The notes beneath the pieces are model-generated. The model ran no database searches. It saw nothing but the letters and a program-made list of their open reading frames with translations, and was not told the DNA's origin. Shown here in pieces: positions 46,701 to 57,627 of a DNA stretch of 64,000 nt. Numbering within the stretch: the stretch's first letter is position 1; every line of letters begins with the position of its first letter. Source of the DNA: Hippopus hippopus (taxonomy: Eukaryota; Mollusca; Bivalvia; Cardiida; Cardiidae); the NCBI GenBank assembly GCA_946811185.2, contig OX328111.1, positions 42,644,388-42,708,387 on the forward strand. The letters are read 5' to 3'. The translations under genes and the position numbers were made by a program.

Positions 46701-49700
46701 TGCACCAATGGTGCCAAATCAAAAGCAAATACTAGTTTAGTGATTGAAAACCATTTGTTATGATAGGCAGGTGAATATTATAACATTTCTGACCAATCAA
46801 ATGAGAAACTAAGCTTGGTCACATGGGTTTGAATCATCATTCCATAATTGGGATCGTATTTGACACTGTGTAGATATACTTTTTTCCTGCCATGTCTACT
46901 TTTTATCACCTTGCAATTTATGTATATCAGCAAGCTGCAAATCTATAGGTGTACAATAAGAAGATAATGGACAACCACTCACACACTTACCAACAATAGC
47001 TACAATGATCAGTCTGTTGTTTCCCATCTGTACAAAAGCATCTTTTACATTTTCCAGTTTATGGCCTGCTGTGTTACTAAAGTTTCCCACTTCAATGTAA
47101 CCAAAAGGAATTAACAGAAGTCCCAGAACTATTGCACCAAAAAAGCCTGAAATAGGAAATGAATGTATTTTTAATACATTTACATAATACTTATTTTAAA
47201 TGCATTACCTCATCCACACAACTAATTTTTCCACAAAGTATTTATGTTTTTATGTACTCAATTTTAATTTATGCTGAATATCAATATTGTAGAGGATAGA
47301 AGTCATCTGCTGCTTGTTTGTTTCAGGAGGTAATTCATTAAAGTTTCAGAGCCAAAAAAACAATTTCAGCTAATTTTGACAGGTAATTAAGGCCAAGATA
47401 AGGCTGCACAAAACATGCAGTCTGATCTAGAGTCTTAACTATCAATTCTTTTTTTCCCCCATTATTTTGACATAAGCAGCGTTAACTCTTTAGCCTTGTC
47501 CAAATAGAAAGCATTTGCAGACAATAAACTAAATAATACTGAAAACAAGAAAGTTGTCTTTTGTATGGTAAGAAAACATTGTGGGACTGGTTACCAGCAT
47601 TTTCTGCTTTTCCAACAATGTTTTCAGATATTTTCTCCCCCCTAGGGTCGTTACAAGTCGGCATTGTGTGGTAAACCTGACCCAAAGTAAAACGTCTACG
47701 TCCTCCCCCTCAAATTCAAAATAAAATGTCCTGTAATTTGCAATAATATCCACCCAATAGTAGGGTGCTGTATCTTTTTTCATAATAGCCGTCAGTTAGT
47801 TGTGTGAATTTAGAAGTACACGCCTGCCAAATGAGACTACTTTTAAAGAAGCATCTCTAAAAGTGAATGAAAGTATAATCAGCGAAAACTTTTGCTGAAT
47901 GTTAAATACCTTTAAATAGTTTCTAGATGTGAAGTAGATTTTTTTCATTGCCAGTTATGTTAAAACACATGTTAACATCACATTTATACATTTATGACTT
48001 AGTCAATATAATTCATGACATCTTTATTGCAGCTTAATATCCACAACGCTTAACACAGTTTTGCATTTTTTCTCATATTGAAAACAATGGCAAAATGCAT
48101 TATTTCAGGTGAAATATTCAATTTAGACAGATATAGAATATAAATGAAAAACAGTATACATAGAATAGATGGTTAGTGTCTTGGATTGGGAAAGTTTATT
48201 AGGCCCTGCTCCGAAATTTTATGCAATTTGCTTTTGGCTCACCAGATAAAATTCCTAAGTCTTGCCCAATAAACTTTCCCAATCCAGGACACCAACCATC
48301 TATTCTATATATGTAAATTCCTCTCCTCTGGCTTAAAATAAAACATCTACACACCCCCCTCCCACCTCCAGCCCTAGAACTAAAGTACCTCAAATACTTC
48401 ATTACCTTCCCATCCAACGGCAGCAAGTGGTGGTACATTGAATCTACTGATGAACCTCTCCTCATACACCATCTGTACTGCCACAATGACCTGAGCCATG
48501 ATTATCAACAGATCCCCTGTAAACATACACCCAGCAAGAAGAAATTGATAAATTAATAGATTGTATGGCATTTAAAACTATTTTCAACATTACTGCAGTT
48601 ATATCCCTGTGTCCAGTGCACCTATCCATGCTTTCCCGATGATGTAGTTTGTTTCTGAAAAGTTAAAAAACAATGTGGGAAAAGGAGAAAATACTGGTTA
48701 CCATCATTTTCTCCGTTCTGAGTCATTAAATTTTGGGATTATACAGAGGAAGATAAAATACAGATGACCCATTAAGACTGGTTTTACTGTAAATATCTTA
48801 ATTACCCCATTACCACACAATCCCTACTTTTGACGACCCTGAGAAAGAAGCCTTTGGAAAACATTCTGGGAAAAGGAGAAAATGCTGGTAACCAGCATTT
48901 TCTCCTTTTCCCACCATGTTTTCTACCCTTCACAAAACAAATTTCAAATTTTCACTTTTATTTTGTCGTCTTGCAAATGCTTTCGAATTGGACAAACCTA
49001 AAATTTTGTCGTTTGGTAATGAGTTAAGAATTTTAGACTTATCCATGTTAAAAACTTTGCGGTAATGTATCAAATATGGTTAAAATGATCGGGTTTGTCA
49101 TTGATAGGGTAAGAAATATTGAAAAAAAAGAAAATGCTGATTACAATTTTTATCACAAACTTTTGGGTTATTTTTTTCTACAATTGTTAAAACAAAAAAA
49201 CAAAAGGAAGTTTGATAGAGGTTTAAAGCTATTTTATGCAGCAGAAGACATTTTGTCAAAAACAGATTTTGTTTGAAACTTTGTATTCATAAAGTTTTCA
49301 CATGTGCATGTATTCCACTTTCCACAGTATTTCAGTCGACAGCTCAATTATTCATATATCTATTGGGGTTCATCAACAGCAGGCTGGGATTCTGAAATGC
49401 CTTGCCCATGGACACTACCAACAAAAGTGAAAAACAAAGGGATGTGGCAGAGAACAGAACCCAAGATTTCTTGATTACTTTATTCAAACTTAGAACTTTT
49501 GGATTTCTTATCGATCTCTTAACCCTTTACCAAACAACAAAATTTTAGACTGGTCCAAATTGAAAGCATTTGCAGACAACAAAATCAATGTGACTCAAAA
49601 ATTGATATTTGTTCAGGATAGGTATAAAACATTGTGGGAAAAGGAGAAAATGCTGGTTACCAGCATTTTCTCCTTTTCCCACAATGTTTTCCAAAGGCTT

Positions 49701-52700
49701 CTTTCTCAGGGTTGTCAAAAGTAGGGATTGTGTGGTAATGGGTTAACCCTTTACTGCATGGTCCACTGTTTTAACAACCCTGCAGAAAAAGCCTTTAGAA
49801 AACATAGTGGGAAAAGGAGAAAACGCTGGTAACCACTGTTTTCTACAACTTCAAGACAGAAACCACTTTTTTACCTATAATATTTGTCACATGCAAATTT
49901 CAATTTGGTCAAATAAAAATGAGCCATGCTCTGTGAAAAAGGGGGCTTAATGCATCTGCAAAAAGTATCGACCCAGGTCAGCCTGGGCTGAAACTTTTCG
50001 CTATTGGTCAATTTTCTGTATGTCAAAGGATCAGTTTTCCTCATGATTCTGTTGATTGTTAGACAAAATGGATTTCATGGATGCATGATCATGTGATTAT
50101 TTGCTTGGTATCCTTCATCACGGCGATGCATTAAGCCCCCTTTTGTCAGAGCATGGTTCAAATTCATTGTCTGGTCAGAGTTAGCTTCTAAACCATAGAG
50201 GACAAAAACAATTCAGTATAGAAACAAAAACCCACACAACAGCCTACCTGCAATTACTCCATTGATGTTACTAGCTTGTGATGAGTCTCGATTAAACACG
50301 ATATCTGACAACCCGACAAGGAGGAGACCCACCAGCACTGTGACCATCCCAGCCCACATGTGTTTCTTTATTACACGACCCAAAAATGCAACTGATAGTA
50401 ATGCCGTAAAAATAATCACAGCACCTGTTGGAGAGAGAAGAGTGTCTTACCTACAAGATGGGGCATTGATCCAGATTTACCTAAAACCCACTATCGAGAA
50501 AATGCTGGTTATCAGTATTTTCTCCTTTTTCCACAAAGTTTTCAAAAACCTGCTTCCTCAGGGTCGTTAAATTTCGTGACCGAAGGGTAAAGGTTTAAGT
50601 AAACAGGACTTGGTACCAGGAAGTCACTGGTTTAGTTTCCCAGCTTGGCTCATTTCTATCTGAAGATTGAGGATTGTCATTGCGACAGGATTCTTTCCAT
50701 ACTCTCACTGCTGAACATTGTTTTTACGATGTTTATATGGGAAAAGTAGCCAGTGGCTTTGGAAGAATATTGTGAGCAGCACTGGTGAAAGAAACTCCAG
50801 AAAAGCATGGATCTTTATTGCAAGGGTTACATGGGAAGAAGAAGGCTTATGAAAACATGGAAAAGGGGAAAATGCTGGTAACCAACATTTCTTCTTTTCC
50901 AAAATGTTTTGTATTCATTCAAAGACTAATTCCACATTTGGAGGCATATATGCAAATGTTTTCAGTATCGACAAGTCTAAATTTTGCTGTCCATTAAAGA
51001 GTTAACCCTTTATAACACAATCTCAAGCCACATTTACTTGTTCGCCTGAAAACACTTTCGATTTGGATCTGGTCTAAAAATTTTTCAACAAATAAAGTAT
51101 ACCTCTCAACATCTGAAAACTTGATGCCTAGGTCAAATTCAGACCAATATACATGATAGAGGTACCACACATATCACAGAGGGCTGCTGGTAGAAAGATC
51201 AAAGGATTAAAACTTCGTGGTTATAATAATATTATGTAGCTTTCCTAGGCACTACTTTTTCATCCTGAAGTCTTGTCAATAAGATAGCAGGTCTCCTATA
51301 GGTAAATTTCACTGCATACATGCATATTTTTAAATGTTCTATATGCTTATGTACATGACATACAGATATATGATAAAAAAAAAAAATCTAGCAATCACTG
51401 GCCTTTGTGTTAAAATTTCATTCAACTTGTATATCAAAAATTTTTATTAAGCCTACCAAAGGCTTGCTATGTAACATTTTTCCAGGACTTGTGTAAGAAA
51501 AATTCTTTCTAAAATGCTAACTCAAGTTAGATTGTATACTATATTGACTGTGATTGTCAGTCTTTTATTTACAGTACACATTAGGTTTGAGTACAAAGGA
51601 CATGATAGCTGATATCAAAAAGTCTTTCCAATTCAATTCTAATACATGTACATGTACTTAATTCCAGGACTAGGCATTTCATTGGTTGAGACAATATGTC
51701 TCAGCCAATCAAACAACTAGCCTTTTTCAACAAATAAAGTATACCTCTCAACATCTGAAAACTTGATGCGTAGGTCAAATTCAGACCAATATACATGATA
51801 GAGGTACCACACATATCACAGAGGGCTGCTGGTAGAAAGATCAAAGGATTAAAACTTCGTGGGGGGTCTTCACCGGCCACTGGTTCCTGTCGTTGACGAC
51901 AGAACAACTTGATCAGGTAAAATGCAACGAGACAGGAAAACTCTCCGATGAACATGCCCACAGCCTAGAGATAATCAAACACAAGAAAGAAATTATACCA
52001 AAGCTCTTTGTGTGCCTTTAATCTAAAGCATGAGAAAGGCTATGGCCTCTTTTAACCATCCACTTCAATTTGCATGATATTCTAGATTTAGAGAGTAACA
52101 CAATTTCTGATTCCATTTGGTTCAGCCAATTAGAAATTGTGTAGCAAACAGATATTGTGTAACATCTAAAGAATTCTTGAGAATTAGACTAAGAATGTTG
52201 GTAGGAATGGTTGGTGGATATGGGTCTCAATCTATGAGATTTTTGGCTAAACCAGCCTTGAAATCAAAGTACAGTATCTGAATTTAACACATAACTGCCC
52301 TTGTTTTCAGTGGTTAATGGCTATGTCAAATTTTCACATCTTACTGCAATATGACTTTTAGGTATTTCTACAGTGTATTTCTAAAGCATGGCTTACTATC
52401 AGTCCCATTTCCACTTACATGTGTACTAACCCTTTATGCATGGAATAAATCCAGCAGCCACTTTAAATTTAGAAATAAGTGTAGTTTAGAAATTAAAATA
52501 ACATTTTGTGCAATCTGATCTTGACCGATATTGGCCCCAAAGGCAAAGTTCTATAGCTATGAAAGACGCTTTAAGGGTTTAAATAACGGTTTTATCACAG
52601 CAAAGATTTGCTTTATATTAATATCTCAAACTGAGAGGTTATAATAATATCATGTAGCTTTCCTAGGCACTACTTTTTCATCCTGAAGTCTTGTCAATAA

Positions 52701-55700
52701 GATAGCAGGTCTCCTATAGGTAAATTTCACTGCATACATGCATATTTTTAAATGTTCTATATGCTTATGTACATGACATACAGATATATGATAAAAAAAA
52801 AATCTAACAATCATTGGCCTTTGTGTTAAAATTTCATTCAACTTGTATATCAAAAATTTTTATTAAGCCTACCAAAGGCTTGCTATGTAACATTTTTCCA
52901 GGACTTGTGTAAGAAAAAATTCTTTCTAAAATGCTAACTCAAGTTAGATTGTATACTATATTGACTGTGATTGTCAGTCTTTTATTTACAGTACACATTA
53001 GGTTTGAGTACAAAGGACATGATAGCTGATATCAAAAAGTCTTTCCAATTCAATTCTAATACATGTACATGTACTTAATTCCAGGACTAGGCATTTCATT
53101 GGTTGAGACAATATGTCTCAGCCAATCAAACAACTAGCCTTGGAATAAAGAATTAGAAAAAAAATTTAGAATAATATGTGAATATGGCTCTTGAGTATTG
53201 TCCAAGGTCAACCTTTAACCCTTTAACACACGACACAATTTAAGACTCATCCATATTCAAAGTATTTGTAGAAGAGAAACTAAACATGACTCAACTGATG
53301 AGATTTGTTTTTTACAAAGTAGAGAACACTGCGGAAAAAGGAGAAAATGCAGGTTACCAGCATTTTCTTCTTTTCCCACGATGTTTTCAAAATCCTCTTT
53401 CCTCAGGGTTGTTTGGTAAAGGGTTAACCAAATAACAAAGTTTTAGACTTGTCCAAATTTCAAAACATTTGCAGAGGACAAAATAATTGTGACACAAAAA
53501 TTAAAATTTGTTCTGGAAGGGTAGAAAAAATTTTAGAAAAAGGAGAAAATGCTGGTTACCAGCATTTTCTCCTTTTCCCACATGTTTTTCAAAAGCCTTT
53601 TTTTCTTTAGGGTTGTTAAAACTTGTAACTGTTTGGTAAAGGTCATGGCTGGGCTTCATACCTGTAGAAACGGGTGATCAAACGGCCTTTCATTATCATC
53701 ACTTCCCACAGCCCTCTGTCTGTCTGCCCATCTGAAATTCATGTTGTTGTATCACATATTAGGATTGTTCCTATGAACTTAGTTAGAAAGCATTATATAC
53801 TCAAAACAAAAAGTTAAGGAAATCTCAGAAAACCATGGAACAAAAGAATATCCAAACCAACAATTATTCAATTCTTACTTATTTTGATAGATACATTCCA
53901 TTGCTTGAAAAAAATGTTTCCTTTAGCTTGATAGCCCCAATGTCTTTGTTGTGGCAATGTGTCAAGTAACCCAGGGGTGAAAGTCATTTATTGCAAAATA
54001 AATGTCTACTGTGAATCTCCTCTTTTAATGCAAAAAACAGGTCATGAATAAGCTTAAGCTAAAGAATTGCTTGCAATTCAATTCCTTTGAATGTTGCATG
54101 AAATTTACATAAAATCCTTCTCATGAGAGCCTCATATTTCACATGTGGAAGATGAGAATGTTCAAAATATCCCTTTTGTAACGAGTGTGTCCTCTGTCAG
54201 TGGCAAATAAGGACTTGCGCTGGCATCGCATACGTCAAATATTCTGGCAGTTTGGAGCTGAGGAACTAGCCTCCATTTCTCCTGTAGTGCCACAGCGAGA
54301 GCCTGGAGGTGGTGCCAGTATTCTACATCAGACGCTTAGTCCAAAATGTCTCACACATGTTCAATGGGAGACATGTCTGCTGAGAGTGCCTGGCCTGTCA
54401 ATGAGGACAACATTTTTCTGACGACAGAACCTTGGACAATAGCAGTGGAGATATTGAACTGATTTGAAAACTGAAATGTCGACTCACTCGGGAAAGTATA
54501 ATTGCTCAAATTATCTGAGATAGGTAAATAGCCTTATGGCCAATTAAAGGCTTTTTTGGGTGAGGCTCTACATTGATACTCATTACTCAATCCAATCAAT
54601 ATTGCAATTTTTGCGAAAAATGGCGGGAAGACTAGTCCACTTTGACATTGATTTTTTAAGCCACAATAGGTGCTATAAACTCAAATAAATCATCCTTCTG
54701 AAGAACAAAGGACACTTTCTTATGCTATCAAATTCCAAATTCTTAAAGCATTTTAGATCTTTTGTCATAGCCCCTCAAACATGATTTCCTTAACTTTTTT
54801 TTGTTGAGTATAATATGTATTTCTTCGTTAAGCCTTTAACACACAATCCTGAGTTTGAAAGACCTTGAAAAAGAAGGTTTTTGAAAACATTGTGGGAAAA
54901 GGAGAAAATGCTGAAAACCAGCATTTTCTCCTTTTCCCTCAATTTTTTCTTCCCTAACGAAAACAAGCATCATCATATGAGCTAAAATTAAATTACTGCT
55001 TGCAAATACTTTCAATTTGGTATCGTCCAATATTTTGTCCTTTGGTAAAAGGGTTAACCCATTATCAGACAGAAAAGGTAAGACTTGTCCAAATGCTTCT
55101 ATTTCCATAAGTAGAGCTCTTCAAGTTAGACTTACATCCCGGTGAATGCCTTGAACAAAAATCAATGGCTTCATAAATGGTCTGCAACATGCGAAAAGGG
55201 GCTTTCGGACATTTGCGTAAAGTGTCGTCTCCGATCAGCCTGCGCGGAGTGTGCAGACTAATCCGAGACGGCATTTTACACCAACATTAGATTTTGTCTT
55301 ACAGTAGACTTGCGTGAAACAGAAAATCACACATGATCTGAAAGTGTTGTCTTGATCCGAGACGACACTTTATGCAAAAGTCTGAATGTCCCTTTTCGCG
55401 TGTTGCAGACCAAATGAAGGACATTTCATTGCAGTGCAGTTTCTAATAAGTATATTTTAGCTTTAACTTCTCATTTGTACTCTCATTCATGGGTGGTTGA
55501 ACATTTTGTCTACTTTACCATTAACTTGTACATCCTCAAACTATCAAGCTTTAGCAGTCTTGAGACTTGCTCATTTTCTCAGAAAATTAACAGGCACAAG
55601 GAGAGATCACTCCATCAGACTGGTGATAACTGGTATTGAAAGCATCTGCAGATGACAAAATACAACAAGAGCACCGCATGCTGGTGCCAACACTTGGCTG

Positions 55701-56603
55701 CAATTGCTTGATTTTCAGTGAAAATCCCAAGTCAAAAAAGGGGCATAACAGTGTCAAAAATACTTTGATAGTTATCTACCCTTGTTATGTAGGTTCCTCT
55801 TTTGATAGTAAACAACTTGTCCAAGTTTGAAGTAAATATCTTCAGTAATAACAGAGATATTACGACATGTCAAAGTTTTCACACGACCACGACGATGATG
55901 ACGCAGACAATGCCAGGGCTATGACAAATCGACAATATTAGCTCAACGTTTTCTTCGAAAACAGTTGAGCTAATAAAATTAGACATAAACGATGATACTT
56001 TTCTTCCAAAAGATATAAATATAAAACATGCTAGAAAGCATTTTTTTGTTGGAAAAGAAAAGAAATGCTTGTTTGCATATTTGTTTCTTTCCTTTCTAAA
56101 AAGATTTTAAAAGCCTTCTTTCTTGGGGTTGTTAAAAATGTCCCTAAATTTTGATGACCAATGGACCTATATCCTGACCCCATGACCTGGTTCCTCTAAG
56201 AACATTTCTAAACAGTTCTACAATGTATACCGGTAACATGTTTTTGGAGGTAATGTGTTAACCATTAACCCCTAACTGCACAATCCTGATTCTTAATTTC
56301 CTCTAGGAAGAAGGCTTTTGAAAACATTGTGGGAAAAGGAGAAAGTGCTGGTAACAAGCATTTTTTTCCTTTTCCCATGTTGTTGTCTACCCTTTGAAGA
56401 AAAATTCTATTATTTCAACCATGTTTAAGTTGTCGTAGACAAATGCTTTCAGCTAAGACAAGTATAAAATTTTGCCGTGTGGTAAATAGTAAAGTTGAAT
56501 TATTCTGTTCGGAAAAGTCTTCTTACTTTGTTGATAAGGTATTGATTGATCCAGTAATCACCATGGCAACAGCTAAGATGATCTGGTACGTGGTCCATGC
56601 CAT
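43592..56603 (-). CDS. SLC35F6: SLC35F6-type EamA/DMT transporter, 383 residues
   Basis: Eight exons join in frame (- strand order): 56603-56527, 53731-53662, 51964-51745, 50424-50248, 48516-48406, 47146-46991, 45946-45792 and 43777-43592. They total 1152 bases, ATG to TGA. The product matches vertebrate SLC35F6 (about 371 residues) along its whole length: start MAWTTYQIILAV, WADRQ, VGMFIGEFSCLVAFY, FNPLIFLPAALCD, ASSFQMLRGAVIIFTALLS, GDLLIIMAQVIVAVQMVYEE, IAFFNFAGISVTKELSATT and GFLILVIGMALYN. About ten hydrophobic helices in two EamA halves are expected; the vertebrate protein is reported in lysosomal and mitochondrial membranes and its substrate is not firmly known. All splice sites are GT-AG and phases agree. 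The ATG is chosen because it aligns with the vertebrate start. Seven introns of 1.0-2.8 kb are full of repeats, and the C-terminus ends inside a SINE. No promoter was identified. Confidence 0.95.
44170..45670. repeat. ~143-bp tandem repeat, about 10 units
   Basis: Each unit contains forms of CAAGACAAACATTCTGACC, AAAATGTGGCCTCTAGAG, GTTTTTCTAAGATTTG and TGACCTAGTTTTTGACC. The last motif recurs at 138-148-base steps apart from one shorter unit. The repeat fills most of SLC35F6 intron 7. Its minus-strand open frames are an artefact. Confidence 0.82.
45792..45946 (-). CDS. SLC35F6: SLC35F6 exon 7
   Basis: Encodes the most conserved stretch, NIISIAFFNFAGISVTKEL then SATTRMVLDSVRTLIIW, and a helix ending FQFLQ. 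Donor CAG|gtgagt. Confidence 0.97.
46158..46423 (-). mobile_element. IR-C copy (reverse)
   Basis: GAGCCCTACTCTGGC start, GATGGCTCATT end, and hairpin half GCGCAGGCTGACCTGG; in SLC35F6 intron 6. Confidence 0.72.
46424..46980. other. SLC35F6 intron 6, no other feature
   Basis: AT-rich sequence with no repeat I can identify. Confidence 0.5.
46991..47146 (-). CDS. SLC35F6: SLC35F6 exon 6
   Basis: Encodes FFGAIVLGLLLIPFGYIEVG, a hydrophilic loop (AGHKLENVKDAFVQMG) and the start of a helix (RLIIVAIVG). Vertebrate proteins have a similar loop ending DAFCQVG. Confidence 0.94.
47482..47676 (-). mobile_element. TTAA-A copy (reverse), hairpin shortened
   Basis: TTAACTCTTTAG start and GTGTGGTAAACC end. 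The hairpin's left arm is cut to CATTGTGGGACTGG. Confidence 0.72.
48158..48311. repeat. Inverted repeat in SLC35F6 intron 5
   Basis: ATAGAATAGATGGTTAGTGT and TTGGATTGGGAAAGTTTATT at the left return as their complement at 48267-48311, over about 43 bp with few mismatches; spacer about 64 bases. Not related to the other families. Confidence 0.8.
48406..48516 (-). CDS. SLC35F6: SLC35F6 exon 5
   Basis: Encodes GDLLIIMAQVIVAVQMVYEE and RFISRFNVPPLAAVGWEG, the start of the second EamA half. Acceptor tttacag and donor G|gtaatg. Confidence 0.95.
48585..48645 (-). mobile_element. SINE tail fragment (reverse)
   Basis: AACATTACTGCAGTTATATC and AGTGCACCTATCCATGC match the 3' body of the SINE family. 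Confidence 0.55.
48802..49027 (+). mobile_element. TTAA-A copy (forward)
   Basis: CCATTACCACACAATCCC start, TTTGGTAATGAGTTAA end. Hairpin almost perfect. Confidence 0.8.
49519..49746 (-). mobile_element. TTAA-A copy (reverse)
   Basis: TTAA at both ends, hairpin with one or two mismatches; shares TTAA 49743-49746 with the next copy. Confidence 0.83.
49743..49916 (+). mobile_element. TTAA-A copy (forward), truncated
   Basis: CCCTTTACTGCATGGTCC start, right half of hairpin shortened, 3' end cut where an IR-C copy begins. Confidence 0.7.
49919..50162 (+). mobile_element. IR-C copy (forward), hairpin shortened
   Basis: GAGCCATGCTCTGTG / GTCAGAGCATGGTTC ends; the central palindrome is reduced to GGTCAGCCTGGGC. 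Confidence 0.75.
50248..50424 (-). CDS. SLC35F6: SLC35F6 exon 4
   Basis: Encodes AVIIFTALLSVAFLGRV, a WAG...GLLLVGLSDIV helix and a polar loop, ending the first EamA half. Donor G|gtaggc. Confidence 0.94.
50605..50818 (+). mobile_element. SINE (forward), decayed
   Basis: TTGTCATTGCGACAGGATTC, AGCCAGTGGCTTTGGAAG and CTCCAGAAAAGCATGG match the SINE body; the tail is missing. Confidence 0.65.
51081..51220 (-). pseudogene. Partial duplicate of SLC35F6 exon 3 with a stop codon
   Basis: These 140 bases repeat 51723-51862 almost exactly, including the exon 3 donor (at 51102-51103) but not the exon's 5' half or acceptor. One base differs in the visible coding part: the Tyr codon TAC of exon 3 is TAG here (51128-51130). 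With no acceptor it should not be spliced in, and if it were it would end translation. Confidence 0.85.
51219..51724. repeat. Intronic part of tandem duplication, copy 1
   Basis: Nearly identical to 52637-53141. Together with the partial exon 3 copy it forms a duplicated block lying before the intact exon 3; the middle of the unit (rest of exon 3 and about 670 intron bases) is absent from this copy. Contains the short palindrome around catttcattggttgagac. Confidence 0.85.
51745..51964 (-). CDS. SLC35F6: SLC35F6 exon 3
   Basis: Encodes helices 2 and 3 (AVGMFIGEFSCLVAFYLI, LIFLPAALCDMCGTSIMYIG) and ASSFQMLRG. The downstream 122 exonic bases are duplicated, with the adjoining intron bases, at 51081-51220. 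Confidence 0.95.
51965..52636. other. SLC35F6 intron 2, unduplicated part
   Basis: About 670 bases absent from the first copy of the tandem duplication. No other feature seen beyond a weak TTAA-E-like fragment near 52505. Confidence 0.5.
52637..53141. repeat. Intronic part of tandem duplication, copy 2
   Basis: Partner of 51219-51724 with a few single-base and run-length differences. It lies in intron 2, in what looks like the original position relative to exon 3. Confidence 0.85.
53215..53426 (-). mobile_element. TTAA-A copy (reverse)
   Basis: TTAA at both ends; the right TTAA is shared with the next reverse copy. Confidence 0.78.
53423..53642 (-). mobile_element. TTAA-A copy (reverse) next to exon 2
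   Basis: TTAACCAAATAACAAAG start, CTGTTTGGTAAAGG end, good hairpin. It ends about 20 bases from the exon 2 splice donor of SLC35F6. Confidence 0.78.
53662..53731 (-). CDS. SLC35F6: SLC35F6 exon 2
   Basis: Encodes the loop KWADRQRAVGSDDNERPFDH then PFLQ, matching the vertebrate WAD...HPFLQ loop. Its donor g|gtatga is only about 20 bases from the end of a TTAA-A copy (53423-53642). Confidence 0.92.
53798..54810 (-). mobile_element. Decayed Tc1/mariner-type transposon
   Basis: Inverted ends TACTCAAAACAAAAAGTTAA and its near complement at 54787-54810, each next to TA. Inside, reading the minus strand near 54330-54400, is LSADMSPIEHV followed by a stop and DILD, recalling the DLNPIEHLWD block of Tc1-type DDE transposases. 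Length about 1 kb. Stops and frame changes show it is dead. Confidence 0.7.
54180..54440 (-). pseudogene. Transposase remnant (Tc1-type C-terminal part)
   Basis: The minus strand carries the SPIEHV block and downstream weakly similar Leu/Trp/Arg-rich sequence in broken frames. Confidence 0.5.
54828..55057 (+). mobile_element. TTAA-A copy (forward)
   Basis: TTAA at both ends, full length; hairpin centre altered to GAAAACC. In SLC35F6 intron 1. Confidence 0.8.
55176..55416. mobile_element. IR-D copy, second hairpin reduced
   Basis: AAATGGTCTGCAACATGCG / CGTGTTGCAGACCAAAT ends; first hairpin CGATCAGCCTGCGCGG clear, second reduced to TTGATCCGAGACGAC. Confidence 0.78.
55666..55978 (-). repeat. 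Dispersed repeat G (reverse)
   Basis: Contains the complement of the G blocks (ACAACTTGTCCAAGTTTG, GCCAGGGCTATGACAAA). It seems to lie inside a reverse TTAA-A copy. Confidence 0.55.
56263..56492 (+). mobile_element. TTAA-A copy (forward) next to exon 1
   Basis: CCATTAACCCCTAACTGC start and GTGTGGTAAATAG end; hairpin with mismatches. It ends 35 bases from the SLC35F6 exon 1 donor. Confidence 0.72.
56527..56603 (-). CDS. SLC35F6: SLC35F6 exon 1 (start codon)
   Basis: Encodes MAWTTYQIILAVAMVITG and INTLST, the first membrane helix, with donor AA|gtaaga. A TTAA-A copy begins 35 bases beyond the donor and another lies about 90 bases upstream of the ATG. Confidence 0.93.
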
Positions 56604-56693
56604 CTTGAACGATGATCTTTTCAGCCCAAACTATACTCACTCTAACTCTTTTGACAGCTGAAACTACAATTTACTGAAAGTCAAAAACCTTGT

Positions 56694-56898
56694 AAACCTT
56701 TTACCACATAATCCTGAGTTTTAACGACCCTGAAGAAGAAGCCTTACGTGTATGACAGGAAAAGGAGAAAATCAAAGTAATTAGCATTTTCTCCATTTCC
56801 CTTGATGTTTTGTACCCCTTCAAGGACAAATCCCAACATCATAGTGAATGCTTTCAACTTGAACAAGTCCAGAGTTTTGTTGTTCGGCACAGACTTAA
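56694..56898 (+). mobile_element. TTAA-A copy (forward) upstream of SLC35F6
   Basis: Begins 91 bases upstream of the ATG, so it may lie in the promoter or 5' untranslated region. Hairpin decayed. Confidence 0.7.
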
Positions 56899-57330
56899 CT
56901 GTTAACATACAGAAGTAATGAGATTGATCTTTTCACCTAAAAAAAAAAAAACCGCCAAACTTTAGCTATTTCAAACAAGGTCATTTTGCCAGATTTTGAT
57001 ACAAAGTAGTGGACAGAATAGAGCCTAGATCAGACTGCATGTTCTATGCAGTCTGATTTTGTTCTGCACTGTCCACAAAATTAAAATAAGCCACTCCTGC
57101 ACCTTAAGGCTTAACTTGTAGGCATCTGCAGAAGTAAAAACATGGTTCTGTTCAAATGATGCGATTTGTCTTTAAGAGCGTAGAAAATGTGGGAAAAGGA
57201 GAAAATGCTAGGTACCAGCATTTTCTCCTTGTCCCGCAATGTTTTCAAGAGCCATTCTCTAAAATTAATGTCAGATTAAAAAACCAATTAGAAATATTAG
57301 TATTTACTAGTATTATGTACTATAAAATGC

Positions 57331-57350
57331 AAGGAACTACCCGGTAGTTC
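57331..57350. repeat. Short perfect palindrome
   Basis: GGAACTACCCGGTAGTTCC, 19-20 bp; no family assigned. Confidence 0.6.
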
Positions 57351-57627
57351 CTCAGTAATCTTAAAATAAGTCCCAATACAAAACTCATGGGGAGGTGTAA
57401 TAAGCCAAGATAAGCATACAGGATTTATCGATAGTTCGGGAATTTTCAGTGAAAAAATTAGAAAAAATAACCTACTTTTGGGAATTTTAATGGGGACCAT
57501 AATCATTTGGCCCCACATTTGGCATGGGAAAGTCCCCTCGTCTAAATAAACAATCCCACCTTACCCGTGATTTGAAGGGTAGCTCCAATGTTATTTTTGT
57601 GACTGTGTCTCAGGTACATGAACAGAG

